A stretch of 64,000 nucleotides of DNA, taken from assembly GCF_028736925.1 (NCBI RefSeq), contig NZ_JAQZAT010000008.1:1-64000 (forward strand), written 5' to 3'. Below, piece by piece: positions 9,944 to 19,038 of the stretch. This stretch comes from Flavivirga sp. 57AJ16 (lineage in GTDB: Bacteria > Bacteroidota > Bacteroidia > Flavobacteriales > Flavobacteriaceae). Positions within the stretch are counted from its first letter, which is position 1, and each line of letters starts with the position of its first letter. Both the position numbers and the translations under genes were made by a program. The notes under the pieces were generated by a model, which was given only the letters and a program-made list of their open reading frames with translations, made no database searches and was not told the DNA's origin.

Positions 9944-11269
9944 ATGATATTTACGTTTAAAATAAATACCCATTTTTTAATTATGTTGCTTTTGTTAGTG
10001 TCATCATGCCATGATAGTAACACCACTTTTCCTGATAAGGCCCCTGCAGAAAATATTTCAAATCCTGATATGGAGATCATCCCTTCTGAACCACTACCAA
10101 ATGGAGCAATAAATTTTAGCCATTTCAACCATCTTTATAATGAGATTAATTTTAATGGTAAAAAAGTTGGGATCATTCATATCTACAGTGAATATCCAAA
10201 TTATGCGTATGCCATTGAACCAAACGAGGGCTTTACCTGTGTAGATGATGTATCAAGGGCCATGGTCATGTTAACCAAATATTTAGAATTATATGGGGAT
10301 GATGACATAGCAAGGGAAAAGCTTAAAAACCTTACCGAGTTTGTGTTACAAATGCAAAACGAAAATGGCTACTTTAATAATTTTATATGGAATGACCTTA
10401 CAGTAAACACGACCTACCGGACTTCAACGGCTACTCTTGATTGGTGGTCATTCAGGGCATTATGGGCCATAGAGTCTGCGTATCCTTTTTTGAAGTCTGA
10501 TGAGGATATGGCAAATAGAATAGCCATGGCTTCAGAAAGATTGATAGCAAATATTAAAAGAGACCTTCCAACATCTTATTTAACTACAGAAGTTATTAAT
10601 ACGATTGAATTGCCAACATGGTTGCCTGGAAAATCAGCTTCAGACCAATCAGCGATATTAATTCTGGGATTGTTGAATAATTATATAAGGACAGGAGATA
10701 ACGATTCCAAAACTTTAATTGATCATCTAGCTCAAGGCATTATCCTTATGCAAAAGGGCGCTGCTAACAAGTATCCTTATGGTGCTTTTTTAAGTGCTGA
10801 GAATTTATGGCACGCTTGGGGAAACAACCAAGCTTATGCACTATTGAGAGCAGGTCAAACTTTTGATAACCAAGACTATATTGATAGCGCTCTCATGGAG
10901 ATTGAAAATTTTTATCCTTGGTTGTTGCAAAATGGGCTTGCTGAAGCTTTTTGGATACATAAAGTAGATACTAATTTTATTGAAGTAGAGAAGAATAAGT
11001 ATCCTCAAATTGCCTATGGCATTCGACCCATGCTTTGGGCGACGGCCGAAGCATATCGTTATTCAAATGACGATAAATATTTGGTTATAGCCAAAGAACT
11101 AGAATTATGGATGTCTGGTAAAAACGATGCTAATAAAGCCATGTATAACCCAAGTACAGGAGTTTGTTTTGATGGTATTACTGGTTTAAATGAAGTCAAT
11201 AAAAACTCAGGGGCAGAATCAACTTTAGAAATGTTACTCATGCTATTGGAAATAGAAAAAACAAAATAG
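9944..11269 (+). CDS. Lipoprotein with predicted alpha/alpha-toroid fold, possible glycosidase
   Basis: This 441-residue protein has a lipoprotein signal with Cys22 (LLLLVSSC), so it is probably an outer-membrane or periplasmic lipoprotein. The rest is rich in amphipathic helices with aromatic and acidic motifs: EGFTCVDDVSRA at about 95-106, LDWWSFRALWAIESA, AENLWHAWGNNQAYALLRAG, YPQIAYGIRPMLWATAEA. Such a pattern is typical of six-hairpin glycosidase or epimerase folds. I do not recognise a specific family. The Asp pair at 101-102 is an obvious candidate for a catalytic acid. The gene lies between susCD and the GH130 gene, so a role in depolymerising the imported glycan is inferred from context only. 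Confidence 0.75.
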   Translation: MIFTFKINTHFLIMLLLLVSSCHDSNTTFPDKAPAENISNPDMEIIPSEPLPNGAINFSHFNHLYNEINFNGKKVGIIHIYSEYPNYAYAIEPNEGFTCVDDVSRAMVMLTKYLELYGDDDIAREKLKNLTEFVLQMQNENGYFNNFIWNDLTVNTTYRTSTATLDWWSFRALWAIESAYPFLKSDEDMANRIAMASERLIANIKRDLPTSYLTTEVINTIELPTWLPGKSASDQSAILILGLLNNYIRTGDNDSKTLIDHLAQGIILMQKGAANKYPYGAFLSAENLWHAWGNNQAYALLRAGQTFDNQDYIDSALMEIENFYPWLLQNGLAEAFWIHKVDTNFIEVEKNKYPQIAYGIRPMLWATAEAYRYSNDDKYLVIAKELELWMSGKNDANKAMYNPSTGVCFDGITGLNEVNKNSGAESTLEMLLMLLEIEKTK

Positions 11270-11294
11270 CGAACCATTATAAATTTAAATTTTT

Positions 11295-12350
11295 ATGAAA
11301 GACATATCACATAGAAGCGATCAAAACCCGCTTTTGTCACCAAAAGATTTAAACCCCAGCAATAAGAACATGATTATTGAATGTTTGCTTAATCCTGGGG
11401 TATTTGAATTTAAAGGAAAAATAGGACTTCTAGTGCGTGTGGCCGAGCGGACAGTTCAAAAAGAAGGATTGTTGTCTGTGCCTCTATATAATTCTATCGG
11501 TAAAGTTGAAATTTTACATTTCAACCTTGATGACCCCAAACTGGATGCTTCAGATGCCAGGGTTATCAATTATAATGGGAAGGACTATTTAACAACCATA
11601 TCGCATTTGAGATTGCTTTTTAGTGAGGATGGTGTAACCTTTAAAGAAGACAAGGCGTGTCCGTCACTTTTTGGAGAAGGAGACTATGAATCTTATGGCA
11701 TAGAAGATTGTCGCGTTTCAAAAATAGAGGACACCTATTATTTAACCTATACCATGGTTTCAGATAATGGTGTAGGCGTAGGATTAAGAATAACAAAGGA
11801 TTGGAAGACTTTTGAAAAAAAAGGAATGATTTTTAGTCCTCACAATAAAGACTGTGCCATTTTTGAGGAGAAAATAAACGATACATATTTCGCTCTGCAT
11901 AGACCGAGCAGCCCGGAATTAGGAGGGAATTATATATGGCTAGCAGAGTCACCAGATGGCGTTCATTGGGGCAATCATAAATGCATTGCTAAAACCCGGA
12001 AAGGAAAATTTGATAGTAAACGTCTTGGAGCGGGAGCAGCCCCCATAAAAACAGATAAAGGCTGGTTGGCAATTTATCATGGAGCAACAGAAAAACATCG
12101 GTATTGCCTAGGGGCATTGCTGTTGGATTTGAAAGACCCATCTATTGTCATTGCACGTTCTGAAGACCCCATTATGGAACCAATAGCCACTTATGAACAA
12201 ACCGGTTTTTTTGGAAATGTGGTTTTTACTAATGGACATTTAGTTGATGGAGACACTATTAAAATGTATTACGGAGCATCAGATGAACATGTTTGTTTAG
12301 CTAGCTTTTCAATTAACCAAATATTAAAAACACTAGAACAATCATGTTAG
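11295..12350 (+). CDS. GH130-family beta-mannoside phosphorylase or hydrolase
   Basis: This 351-residue protein has no signal peptide and is probably cytoplasmic. It shows the five-bladed propeller signatures of GH130: LLNPGVFEFKGKIGLLVRVAER, the catalytic-acid motif YGIEDCR with Asp138, then HRPSS, SPDGVHWG, GAGAAPIKTDKGWLAIYHGA and LDLKDPSIVIARSEDPI. GH130 enzymes cleave beta-mannosides by phosphorolysis (releasing mannose 1-phosphate) or hydrolysis; the subfamily cannot be set by eye. Its last seven bases overlap the start of the permease gene at 12344, so the two are probably co-translated and act on the same imported sugar. Confidence 0.88.
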   Translation: MKDISHRSDQNPLLSPKDLNPSNKNMIIECLLNPGVFEFKGKIGLLVRVAERTVQKEGLLSVPLYNSIGKVEILHFNLDDPKLDASDARVINYNGKDYLTTISHLRLLFSEDGVTFKEDKACPSLFGEGDYESYGIEDCRVSKIEDTYYLTYTMVSDNGVGVGLRITKDWKTFEKKGMIFSPHNKDCAIFEEKINDTYFALHRPSSPELGGNYIWLAESPDGVHWGNHKCIAKTRKGKFDSKRLGAGAAPIKTDKGWLAIYHGATEKHRYCLGALLLDLKDPSIVIARSEDPIMEPIATYEQTGFFGNVVFTNGHLVDGDTIKMYYGASDEHVCLASFSINQILKTLEQSC

Positions 12351-13612
12351 ATTTAGCAAAAGTAGGATGGAAAGATTTTACAAGAAGCGCAAAAATATTG
12401 ATCATTACCAATATTATTTATGCCTTTGTATTACCTGTAATAGATATTTTTGTGGCCTCATATATCATGCGGAATTCCAATGATCCTTCCAAAGTAATTT
12501 TTTATCAAATGGCCATTTATACCGGAATACCCATTACCTTTTTTATTAATGGTTTTTTGTTGAATAGAATTAATATCAAGCGATTATTCTCTTTAGGCAT
12601 GTTGTTAAGTGGTATTTCTATGGTTTTTATGATGTCCTTAAAAGAAATAAATTATTTTGGACTGGTAGGAGCAGGTTTAATAATGGGAATGTCCTTTGGA
12701 TTATATTGGGCTAATAGAGATTACCTGGTGTTGGCAACAACCAAAGATAGAACAAGAAATTTTTACTATGGATTGGAAACTTTTTTCTATACCATCATAG
12801 CAGCTGTGGTGCCGGTCATGATTGGATGGTACCTAATGAATGGAAATGGCTCTACAAATGAAGGTGTAAACTCGGGATATAAAGTAGTCACTGTCATTGT
12901 TTTTATTATCACAATAATTGCCTCAATAGTATTTCATTTTGGAAAATATGAAAAACCAAAAAGCGAAAAGTTCCTTTATTTTAAATTTCATAAACTCTGG
13001 AAAAAAATGTTTCAATTAGCCTTGCTAAAAGGCTTGGCTCAAGGATTTATTGTGACCGCTCCGGCAATGCTGATGATGAAATTTTTTCATTCAGAAGGCG
13101 CTTTGGGTACGGCTATATCCATTGGTGCTGTCATTGCTGCTGTGATTATGCTCATTCTTGGGAAATATTCACAACCAAAACACCGGCTAATTATTTTTAG
13201 TGTTGGTTTAATAGCTTTCTTTTTGGCTTCCTTTTTTAACGGATTACTGTTTAATTCCGTTGGGGTTATTATATTTATGTTTTTGTTATTAATAGCCAGA
13301 CCGGTTCTTGATATTGCTTATTTTCCTATCCAACTTAAAGTTATTGATGTTTTGTCTAAAATAGAAAACAGAAATGAATTTTCTTATATATTGAACCACG
13401 AATTTGGGTTATTTGTTGGTAGATTAATAGGGGCAAGTACTTTTTTAGTGATTGCGTTTTTTATAAATGCAGACATTGCCTTAAGATATGCCTTATTGAT
13501 TATTGGTGTACTTCAATTACTTTCCATAATTATTGCCAAACAACTTTTAAAACAACAAGAAATATTGGAAAAGGAAACATCAGAAAAAGAAAAATTAATT
13601 GAACTTATTTAA
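12344..13612 (+). CDS. MFS sugar permease of the inner membrane
   Basis: This 422-residue protein has about twelve hydrophobic segments, a central loop near residue 200 (FHFGKYEKPKSEKFLYFKFHK) between two six-helix halves, and a charged C-terminal tail. It starts inside the GH130 gene (ATG 12344). Coupled MFS/GH130 pairs in PULs import small mannosides and phosphorolyse them. The substrate is inferred from the neighbour and not from the transporter sequence. Confidence 0.85.
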   Translation: MLDLAKVGWKDFTRSAKILIITNIIYAFVLPVIDIFVASYIMRNSNDPSKVIFYQMAIYTGIPITFFINGFLLNRINIKRLFSLGMLLSGISMVFMMSLKEINYFGLVGAGLIMGMSFGLYWANRDYLVLATTKDRTRNFYYGLETFFYTIIAAVVPVMIGWYLMNGNGSTNEGVNSGYKVVTVIVFIITIIASIVFHFGKYEKPKSEKFLYFKFHKLWKKMFQLALLKGLAQGFIVTAPAMLMMKFFHSEGALGTAISIGAVIAAVIMLILGKYSQPKHRLIIFSVGLIAFFLASFFNGLLFNSVGVIIFMFLLLIARPVLDIAYFPIQLKVIDVLSKIENRNEFSYILNHEFGLFVGRLIGASTFLVIAFFINADIALRYALLIIGVLQLLSIIIAKQLLKQQEILEKETSEKEKLIELI

Positions 13613-13677
13613 ACTTTTTTAGCCAATTGTGAAAAGTTTAAACGAGTTCATTATTAAAAATATAAACTTACAAGGAA

Positions 13678-15582
13678 ATGCATAAAATAAATTATACCAA
13701 TTTGAGTATAAAATGTCGTATTAAAGCCGATGTTATTTTTAAATATAAAAACGCTGTGATTAGATTGCATAGTGTTTCTACGGAATTTATGAACAAGGCT
13801 TTTAAATTTAAAAAGAACGAGTCGACATGCGACATTTTATATTCAAATTGGTATTATATGGTAATCTTGATAGTTGGATTGGTTTTTTATTCCTGTAAGA
13901 CGGAGCCATCCAAATTTATCATGGAAAATCCAATCAATCAAATACAACTGAGCCGAATTGACTCTATGCCCAATTTGCCCAGACCTTTTAAAATAATGGA
14001 TTTTAAAAATTTAACCAAAGGATTTGATTCTTTGGTTTTTGATGAGACCCAAACAGGAGACTATTGGCCATTAATATGGAAAGACGATTCGCGTAAAAAT
14101 TTCGACCAAGAAACTTTTGGAATCTTTACGGCTATGGGCGACTTAAGGCAAGGAGCTAACCATAACAACGGTATTTTTCATGAATCGCTAGCAACCATAG
14201 GGGCTGTTTTTGGAGCAACGCTCGTAGGCATAGATAAGTCAAACCAAAACGGAAAGAATTATGTTTCCATGTTGAAGAATTATTTTAATTCTGATACCAA
14301 TTGGAATATTGTGATGAATAATACGTGTCCTGAGGTAGCATTGTTGGGAGGCGGTTATGCAAGGGATTGGTGGTACGATGTATACCCAAATGTATTATTT
14401 TATGGATTAGCTAGTTTTTACCCTGAAGAAAAGGACTATTCAAAAATTATGCGTTCAGTGGCTGATAAATTTTATGAAGCAGATTCTGTTATGGCTGGGA
14501 ACTATGGATATTCCTATTTTGATTATGCAAAACTAGAGCCTAAAGATAATTGGATTTGTAAGCAACAAGATGCAGCGGCAGGTCATGCTTATGTGTTGTA
14601 TTCAGCCTATAAAAAGTTTCAAGACCCTAAATATTTACAAGGTGCCAAATCGTCTTTAGAAGCGCTTTTGGCACAAAACGACAATAGGTTTTACGAAATA
14701 TTGATGCCCTTTGGAGCTTATGTGGCGGCACGTTTAAACGCTGAAGAGGGAACTAATTATGATTATTCAAAAGCCCTTAATTGGACGTTTAATGGCACAC
14801 CAGAATGTAGAGAAGGGTGGGGTGTTTTAGTCGGAAACTGGAATGGATATGATATCTCTGGAATTGTAGGAAGTACGGTAGATCATGGTGGTTTTGGGTT
14901 TCTAATGAACACCTATGATGCTATGTGGCCCTTAGTGCCCATGGTTAGGTACGATCAAAGGTACGCCAGTGCTATTGGGAAATGGATGCTGAATGCGGGT
15001 AATGCCTTGAAATTTTTCTATCCTTATGAAATAGCCGATGAGCACCAAACCATTCCAGAACAAAAACAATACACCAAAGGTGTGATAGCTTATGAAGGAC
15101 TCATCAAAGAAGCGCATTTTGAAAAATATGAACATTTGCAAGCGCCTGTAGCTATAGGCGATGGCCCCCATTGGGTAAAAGGAAATCCAGATGTGTCGCA
15201 ATTTAGCGTTTATGGAAGCGGCCATGTGGGCATTGCAGGGGCTATTATTTCAAATACAAATGTTGAAAACATCCTTCAATTAAACTTATTGGCAACCGAT
15301 TTCTATCGGGACGATGCGTTTCCTTCTTTTTTATATTATAATCCTAATCCAGAAGCAAAAGAAGTCACAATTTCAATAGGAGAAAAGCAGTTAAAAATTT
15401 ATGATGCCATAAAAAGAGCATTTATAGCCGAAAATGTAAAAAATAATTTCACGTTTAGTCTAGCTAAAGAGCAGGCTTCGCTATTTGTGTGGGTTCCTCA
15501 AGATGCCGTTATATCTGAAAAGGACGGCAAATTATATGCAGATGATGTTATAATAGATTATAGATATTCTTCTGCAAAGTAA
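13678..15582 (+). CDS. Large PUL lipoprotein of unrecognised family, likely glycan-active
   Basis: The frame encodes up to 634 residues. The first 60 codons look poor; ATG 13858 would give a short lipoprotein signal (MVILIVGLVFYSC), while ATG 13789 gives a more basic n-region before the same segment. The lipid-attachment Cys is residue 73 of the longest form. The mature part is helix-rich with many Trp, Tyr and acidic motifs (MGDLRQGANHNNGIFHES, CPEVALLGGGYARDWWYDVYPN, CKQQDAAAGHAYVLYSA) and a beta-rich C-terminus, as in alpha/alpha-barrel glycosidases with an appended sandwich. I recognise no CAZy family. It is a candidate new enzyme of this locus. Confidence 0.75.
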   Translation: MHKINYTNLSIKCRIKADVIFKYKNAVIRLHSVSTEFMNKAFKFKKNESTCDILYSNWYYMVILIVGLVFYSCKTEPSKFIMENPINQIQLSRIDSMPNLPRPFKIMDFKNLTKGFDSLVFDETQTGDYWPLIWKDDSRKNFDQETFGIFTAMGDLRQGANHNNGIFHESLATIGAVFGATLVGIDKSNQNGKNYVSMLKNYFNSDTNWNIVMNNTCPEVALLGGGYARDWWYDVYPNVLFYGLASFYPEEKDYSKIMRSVADKFYEADSVMAGNYGYSYFDYAKLEPKDNWICKQQDAAAGHAYVLYSAYKKFQDPKYLQGAKSSLEALLAQNDNRFYEILMPFGAYVAARLNAEEGTNYDYSKALNWTFNGTPECREGWGVLVGNWNGYDISGIVGSTVDHGGFGFLMNTYDAMWPLVPMVRYDQRYASAIGKWMLNAGNALKFFYPYEIADEHQTIPEQKQYTKGVIAYEGLIKEAHFEKYEHLQAPVAIGDGPHWVKGNPDVSQFSVYGSGHVGIAGAIISNTNVENILQLNLLATDFYRDDAFPSFLYYNPNPEAKEVTISIGEKQLKIYDAIKRAFIAENVKNNFTFSLAKEQASLFVWVPQDAVISEKDGKLYADDVIIDYRYSSAK

Positions 15583-15614
15583 TATATTAAAAAATGACTG
15601 AATTATATAAAAAA

Positions 15615-18062
15615 ATGAGAACAATACTTCTAATTCAACTGTTCTGTTTCATTGGAACCATTGGATGGAGTCAAAGTATTAATCTAAAAGTAGTTGGAAA
15701 TACAGAAGCGGGTTTTTATGTGGATATTTATAACGGTGACCAATTAGTAATTCATAACACCGAAGAATTTAAACTTAAAGTCGCTAATTTGGATTTAAGT
15801 GAAACAACCGAAATCAACGATTGGAAAGGGTCGGAATGGACAGGTGATGAAACCCTTGTAAAGCTATCAAAAGAGACTTATTTATCGGATTTTGACTTGA
15901 ATTTGTCAATGACCGTAACCTATGAAGTCATAAACGCCCAGGTGGTTAAAAAGAGCATTGATTTGTTTCAATCGGGTATGCCATCGCTGTATTATACTAT
16001 TGAAGAAAATTTCAAGCCTGCCGAAATACCTATCAAATATGTCACTTTTGAGCATGATAATTTTCCAGGAGGTTTTGTCCATGAAATGTTTCCATCTGCT
16101 GGTTTTATAACACCCAATAATCAATTGATTGGTGTTTTAATGGATGCAGGATACAAAAACCATTATACACGTACAACACGTCGCAGGTTCAACGGGCATG
16201 GTGGCGGTTTTGTGGGAATGAGACAATTGCCTGATCCCGAATTGGTTTCAGTTGCTAGCTTAGAAGAAAGAGCAAAAGGACAACAGTATATCCAACAAAA
16301 ATTTGGTGAGATGTACAATCTGGATACTGGTAAAGAATTGGCATTGAAAATTAGTGATGACTTTCAAAAAGTTGGAGCTGTCGACATTAAAAAGCAATCG
16401 GGACTAATTTCACTTAATTGTAAACCATCAAGCCGTGCAGGATTTGAAATAATAGCCCCTTTTAAGGACCAAAAGACATATACCATCTCGTTTCTTTCCA
16501 AAGGGAATTCGCCCATAGCTCTTAAGCTTTTCAGAATTAAAAATGGGAAAAAAACCATTGAATTGGAAGATGGTATTAAATACATTGATCAATTTCCCAT
16601 AAAAGAAAATGAATGGACACTTTTTAAAGGAAGTATTCTAGTGCCGTATATAGAAAATGATAGTGTGTCCATGTTTTTAGGAACACAGTCAGGAAAAGAA
16701 GCAAACATACAAATTAAAGACTTGAAAATTGTTGAAAACCAGCCTCTAAAGCAGCCTTACAACAGAATGGATATGGGTAAAAAGGATACCAAAACAAGCT
16801 ATATATTTGTGGAACCTTGGACCAATCACCATGATTTTGTGGTGTCTTCCCAATCACGTCTTGCCGAAGGAAAAGGTTTTAAAGGGGCCTTGATAGAAAA
16901 AATGTTATATGCAAATTTCAACATGTTAACATGGATCACATCAATTAATGATTTTACACCTTTGAATGTTCCCAACATGAACTATGCGCCGGATATGTAT
17001 AATAGGGATTCGTTTTTTTCCATAGTTTCCAGTTATAATGAAGCCCTTAATTTAAAAATATGGGAACAATGGGCCAAAACCCAAAATGCTAATGGTGCCG
17101 TAGCAACTATTATAACGCCTTATATGGGAACTATAGAATGCAAGGATAATGAGGCTACAATTCAGTTTTTAATTTGGGCCATGATGAATAAAAGACGCTA
17201 TGGCGTTACCTTACCTAAAGATAAAATCGATAAAGCGGTAAATTATGTTTTAAACGAATTCGATGATGACCGAGATGCTATCTGTAAGTCACATTTTACA
17301 TTAAGTCAGGTTGATATTAATAAATATGAACCTAAAACCGATAAACTGGCAGTAAATCAAGGCATGTTTGCTATTGCACTAAAAACCATTAAGGAATTGG
17401 GGTATGAGATATCTGATGCATATATTGAAAAAGCAGAAGCTGCCTATCTTGATTTTTATGATGCACAAAGAAAACATGTGTTGTTTGATAGGGATTTCCC
17501 AAATGTGATTACAATGACCGATTTAGAACCAGAATTTTTCTCGTTGTGGTTGTTCAATAAACCAATGCTGACCGATGACATGGTTATCAATCATTTAGAG
17601 CAAATGCCAATATTGAATAAAGTTCCAAATTCACCGCACCCGGAATATGGTACAACCGCGCCTGTTTGTGTTCGATTGGATAAGAGTGAAAAAGGATATG
17701 CCTATTTAACCTCAGACTATCAGCCTTTCAGGGAATTTGGAGAAGCAAACTATAAAGATGGAGCAAGAGATGGCTTTTATTATAATGGTGGGAGTTGGAT
17801 GCGACCAGAATACTGTGGCTATGTAGTTGGACTTCGACATGGATGGAAAAAGGCAAAAGCACTCATGGAGAACAGAGCTTGGGCAGAAATCAATCTCAAT
17901 CCGAAATGGCCCTATAGTAAAGAATTTATTCCAACAAAATGGACCACAACAGATACTTGGTGGGAATCAACCCGAGGCCTGTGTTGGAATGTATTTATAC
18001 TCATGGCTAATGAAGTAGCAGGACTTCGTAAACCTGATATGGATCCTGATTTTAAAAAATAG
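15615..18062 (+). CDS. Secreted alpha/alpha-barrel-like protein of unrecognised family
   Basis: From ATG 15615 this 815-residue protein begins with a signal peptide cleaved near GWSQ; an ATG at 15594 would add seven residues. The first 400 residues look like beta-sandwich modules, including a carbohydrate-binding-like stretch with Lys/Thr-rich strands around residues 270-380. The C-terminal half is helical, with motifs YNRDSFFSIV, NGAVATIITPYMG, NQGMFAIALKTI, DLEPEFFSLWLFN and TWWESTRGLCWNVFILM. This layout resembles GH63/GH15-type glycosidases but I recognise no specific family. It follows the previous gene by about 30 bp, indicating one operon. Confidence 0.75.
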   Translation: MRTILLIQLFCFIGTIGWSQSINLKVVGNTEAGFYVDIYNGDQLVIHNTEEFKLKVANLDLSETTEINDWKGSEWTGDETLVKLSKETYLSDFDLNLSMTVTYEVINAQVVKKSIDLFQSGMPSLYYTIEENFKPAEIPIKYVTFEHDNFPGGFVHEMFPSAGFITPNNQLIGVLMDAGYKNHYTRTTRRRFNGHGGGFVGMRQLPDPELVSVASLEERAKGQQYIQQKFGEMYNLDTGKELALKISDDFQKVGAVDIKKQSGLISLNCKPSSRAGFEIIAPFKDQKTYTISFLSKGNSPIALKLFRIKNGKKTIELEDGIKYIDQFPIKENEWTLFKGSILVPYIENDSVSMFLGTQSGKEANIQIKDLKIVENQPLKQPYNRMDMGKKDTKTSYIFVEPWTNHHDFVVSSQSRLAEGKGFKGALIEKMLYANFNMLTWITSINDFTPLNVPNMNYAPDMYNRDSFFSIVSSYNEALNLKIWEQWAKTQNANGAVATIITPYMGTIECKDNEATIQFLIWAMMNKRRYGVTLPKDKIDKAVNYVLNEFDDDRDAICKSHFTLSQVDINKYEPKTDKLAVNQGMFAIALKTIKELGYEISDAYIEKAEAAYLDFYDAQRKHVLFDRDFPNVITMTDLEPEFFSLWLFNKPMLTDDMVINHLEQMPILNKVPNSPHPEYGTTAPVCVRLDKSEKGYAYLTSDYQPFREFGEANYKDGARDGFYYNGGSWMRPEYCGYVVGLRHGWKKAKALMENRAWAEINLNPKWPYSKEFIPTKWTTTDTWWESTRGLCWNVFILMANEVAGLRKPDMDPDFKK

Positions 18063-18114
18063 AGGACTCTTTTTGTTGTTCTAGTCTTGATTGAAGTTCA
18101 AAACAATCTAAAAA

Positions 18115-18345
18115 ATGAAACTTTTAAAACCGGCATTATTAATTTTGATTGTTAGTTGCATGGCTTCATGTAAAACTGAGAAGGACAGAAATACTCAAGG
18201 CGTTTGGTGGAAAGAAACGGTGTTCTATAAAATTTATATGCCCAGTTACAAAGACAGTAATGGAGATGGGTATAGTGATTTTAAAGGGTTAACTTCAAAG
18301 TTGGATTATATTCAAAACTTGGGGGTTATACCAAATGAATTTTAA
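18115..18345 (+). pseudogene. Truncated GH13 (alpha-amylase family) lipoprotein, N-terminal fragment only
   Basis: The 76 residues start with a lipoprotein signal (SCMASC, Cys19) followed by WWKETVFYKIYMPSYKDSNGDG and FKGLTSKLDYIQNLGV, the unmistakable start of a GH13 barrel up to the second strand. After LGV (about 18327) the frame runs into a palindromic repeat and stops; a normal enzyme would need about 500 more residues with the catalytic Asp and Glu. The break shows that the locus was cut on its right side. The catalytic part is absent, so no activity is expected. Confidence 0.85.
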
Positions 18346-18360
18346 AATGATTGGTAATAA
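18326..18360. repeat. Imperfect palindrome at the GH13 breakpoint
   Basis: TTATACCAA (18326-18334) and TTGGTAATAA (18351-18360) form the arms of an imperfect palindrome around TTTTAAAA. It resembles the ATACCA...TGGTAT palindromes at 43777-43808 and the half-copy near 56640. Its position exactly where GH13 homology ends suggests it is part of whatever disrupted the gene. The rest of 18346-18412 is featureless. Confidence 0.5.
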
Positions 18361-18412
18361 ATTTGAAATATATTTACATTAGAAGAGATAAAAAACATAA
18401 GCATAGCCTAGT

Positions 18413-18574
18413 TCAATGTCATTAAGTTAAGGCCGTAATGTCAGTCTGAGCCTTTCGGCTCCGCTCAAGACAGGCTAAAGTCGAAGACCTATTGGAGTTC
18501 TAGTTTTTATTAGCATTTCGACTGCGTTCAATGTGACAAATAAAGAACAAATTTCCTTAACTTAATGACATTGA
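18413..18574 (+). repeat. Complete 162-bp MITE-like element with 20-bp terminal inverted repeats
   Basis: TCAATGTCATTAAGTTAAGG at the left end and CCTTAACTTAATGACATTGA at the right end are perfect 20-bp inverted repeats. The flanks carry a direct repeat, GCCTAGT at 18406-18412 and again at 18575-18581 (GCCTAGTT counting one shared T), which looks like a 7-8 bp target-site duplication. No coding capacity is present. The inside includes a TGAGC-type flavobacterial dispersed repeat. Bases 18413-18520 are repeated, inverted and identical, at 123-230. Confidence 0.85.
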
Positions 18575-18785
18575 GCCTAGTTAAGGATATGTTTTTTATT
18601 GAAATATAAAGGAAATAGAAATCGAAGATTCAAGAACACCAATTATAAAAATAAAGATAGTGAGCTAAACGGTTTTAACCAGTTATTTTGAAGTTTATTT
18701 GGTATTAAAGGCATTTTTTATAAATACCAAGGAGCAAGAAAGTCCTGATCTAGTTTATTTAGGTCGTATATCTATTGGATCAAGA

Positions 18786-18826
18786 TAAAAAAAAACCTCA
18801 TTAGGGATTTATTCTCTAATGAGGTT
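18786..18826 (-). terminator. Intrinsic terminator for the minus-strand lytic gene cluster
   Basis: AACCTCATTAG (18794-18804) pairs with CTAATGAGGTT (18816-18826). On the minus strand the stem is followed by nine or more T residues. It is positioned to stop transcripts running down from the GH64 gene. The other bases between 18575 and 18785 hold no gene that I can support. Confidence 0.75.
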
Positions 18827-18841
18827 AAAAAAAATACTGAA

Positions 18842-18995
18842 TGTCCGTAATCATACATAATGATATTTTTGTCATTCAGAACGAAGTGAACCTGCCTGCC
18901 GGCAGGCAGGGAATCTGCTGATAATCAATGAGATCCCCCGTTGCCTCGGGATGACAAAAACAATATGTTTTTAGGTTTATGACAAATTACGGACA
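18842..18995. repeat. 154-bp nested inverted-repeat (MITE/REP-like) element
   Basis: TGTCCGTAAT (18842-18851) and ATTACGGACA (18986-18995) are perfect 10-bp outer inverted repeats. Inside is a second pair, TTTTTGTCAT and ATGACAAAAA, which encloses the dispersed palindrome CCTGCCTGCCGGCAGGCAGG. It looks like one repeat unit inserted in another. It lies between the GH64 gene end and its terminator. Confidence 0.65.
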
Positions 18996-19038
18996 ATCAA
19001 AAAAAATATAGAAAAAGGGTTAAAGTGTAATTTTATTA

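Noticed and set aside
18586-18782. Short coding-like stretch (FINTKEQESPDLVYLGRIS) after the MITE
   Set aside because: It has an upstream in-frame stop and no recognisable family; too short to support as a gene or relic.
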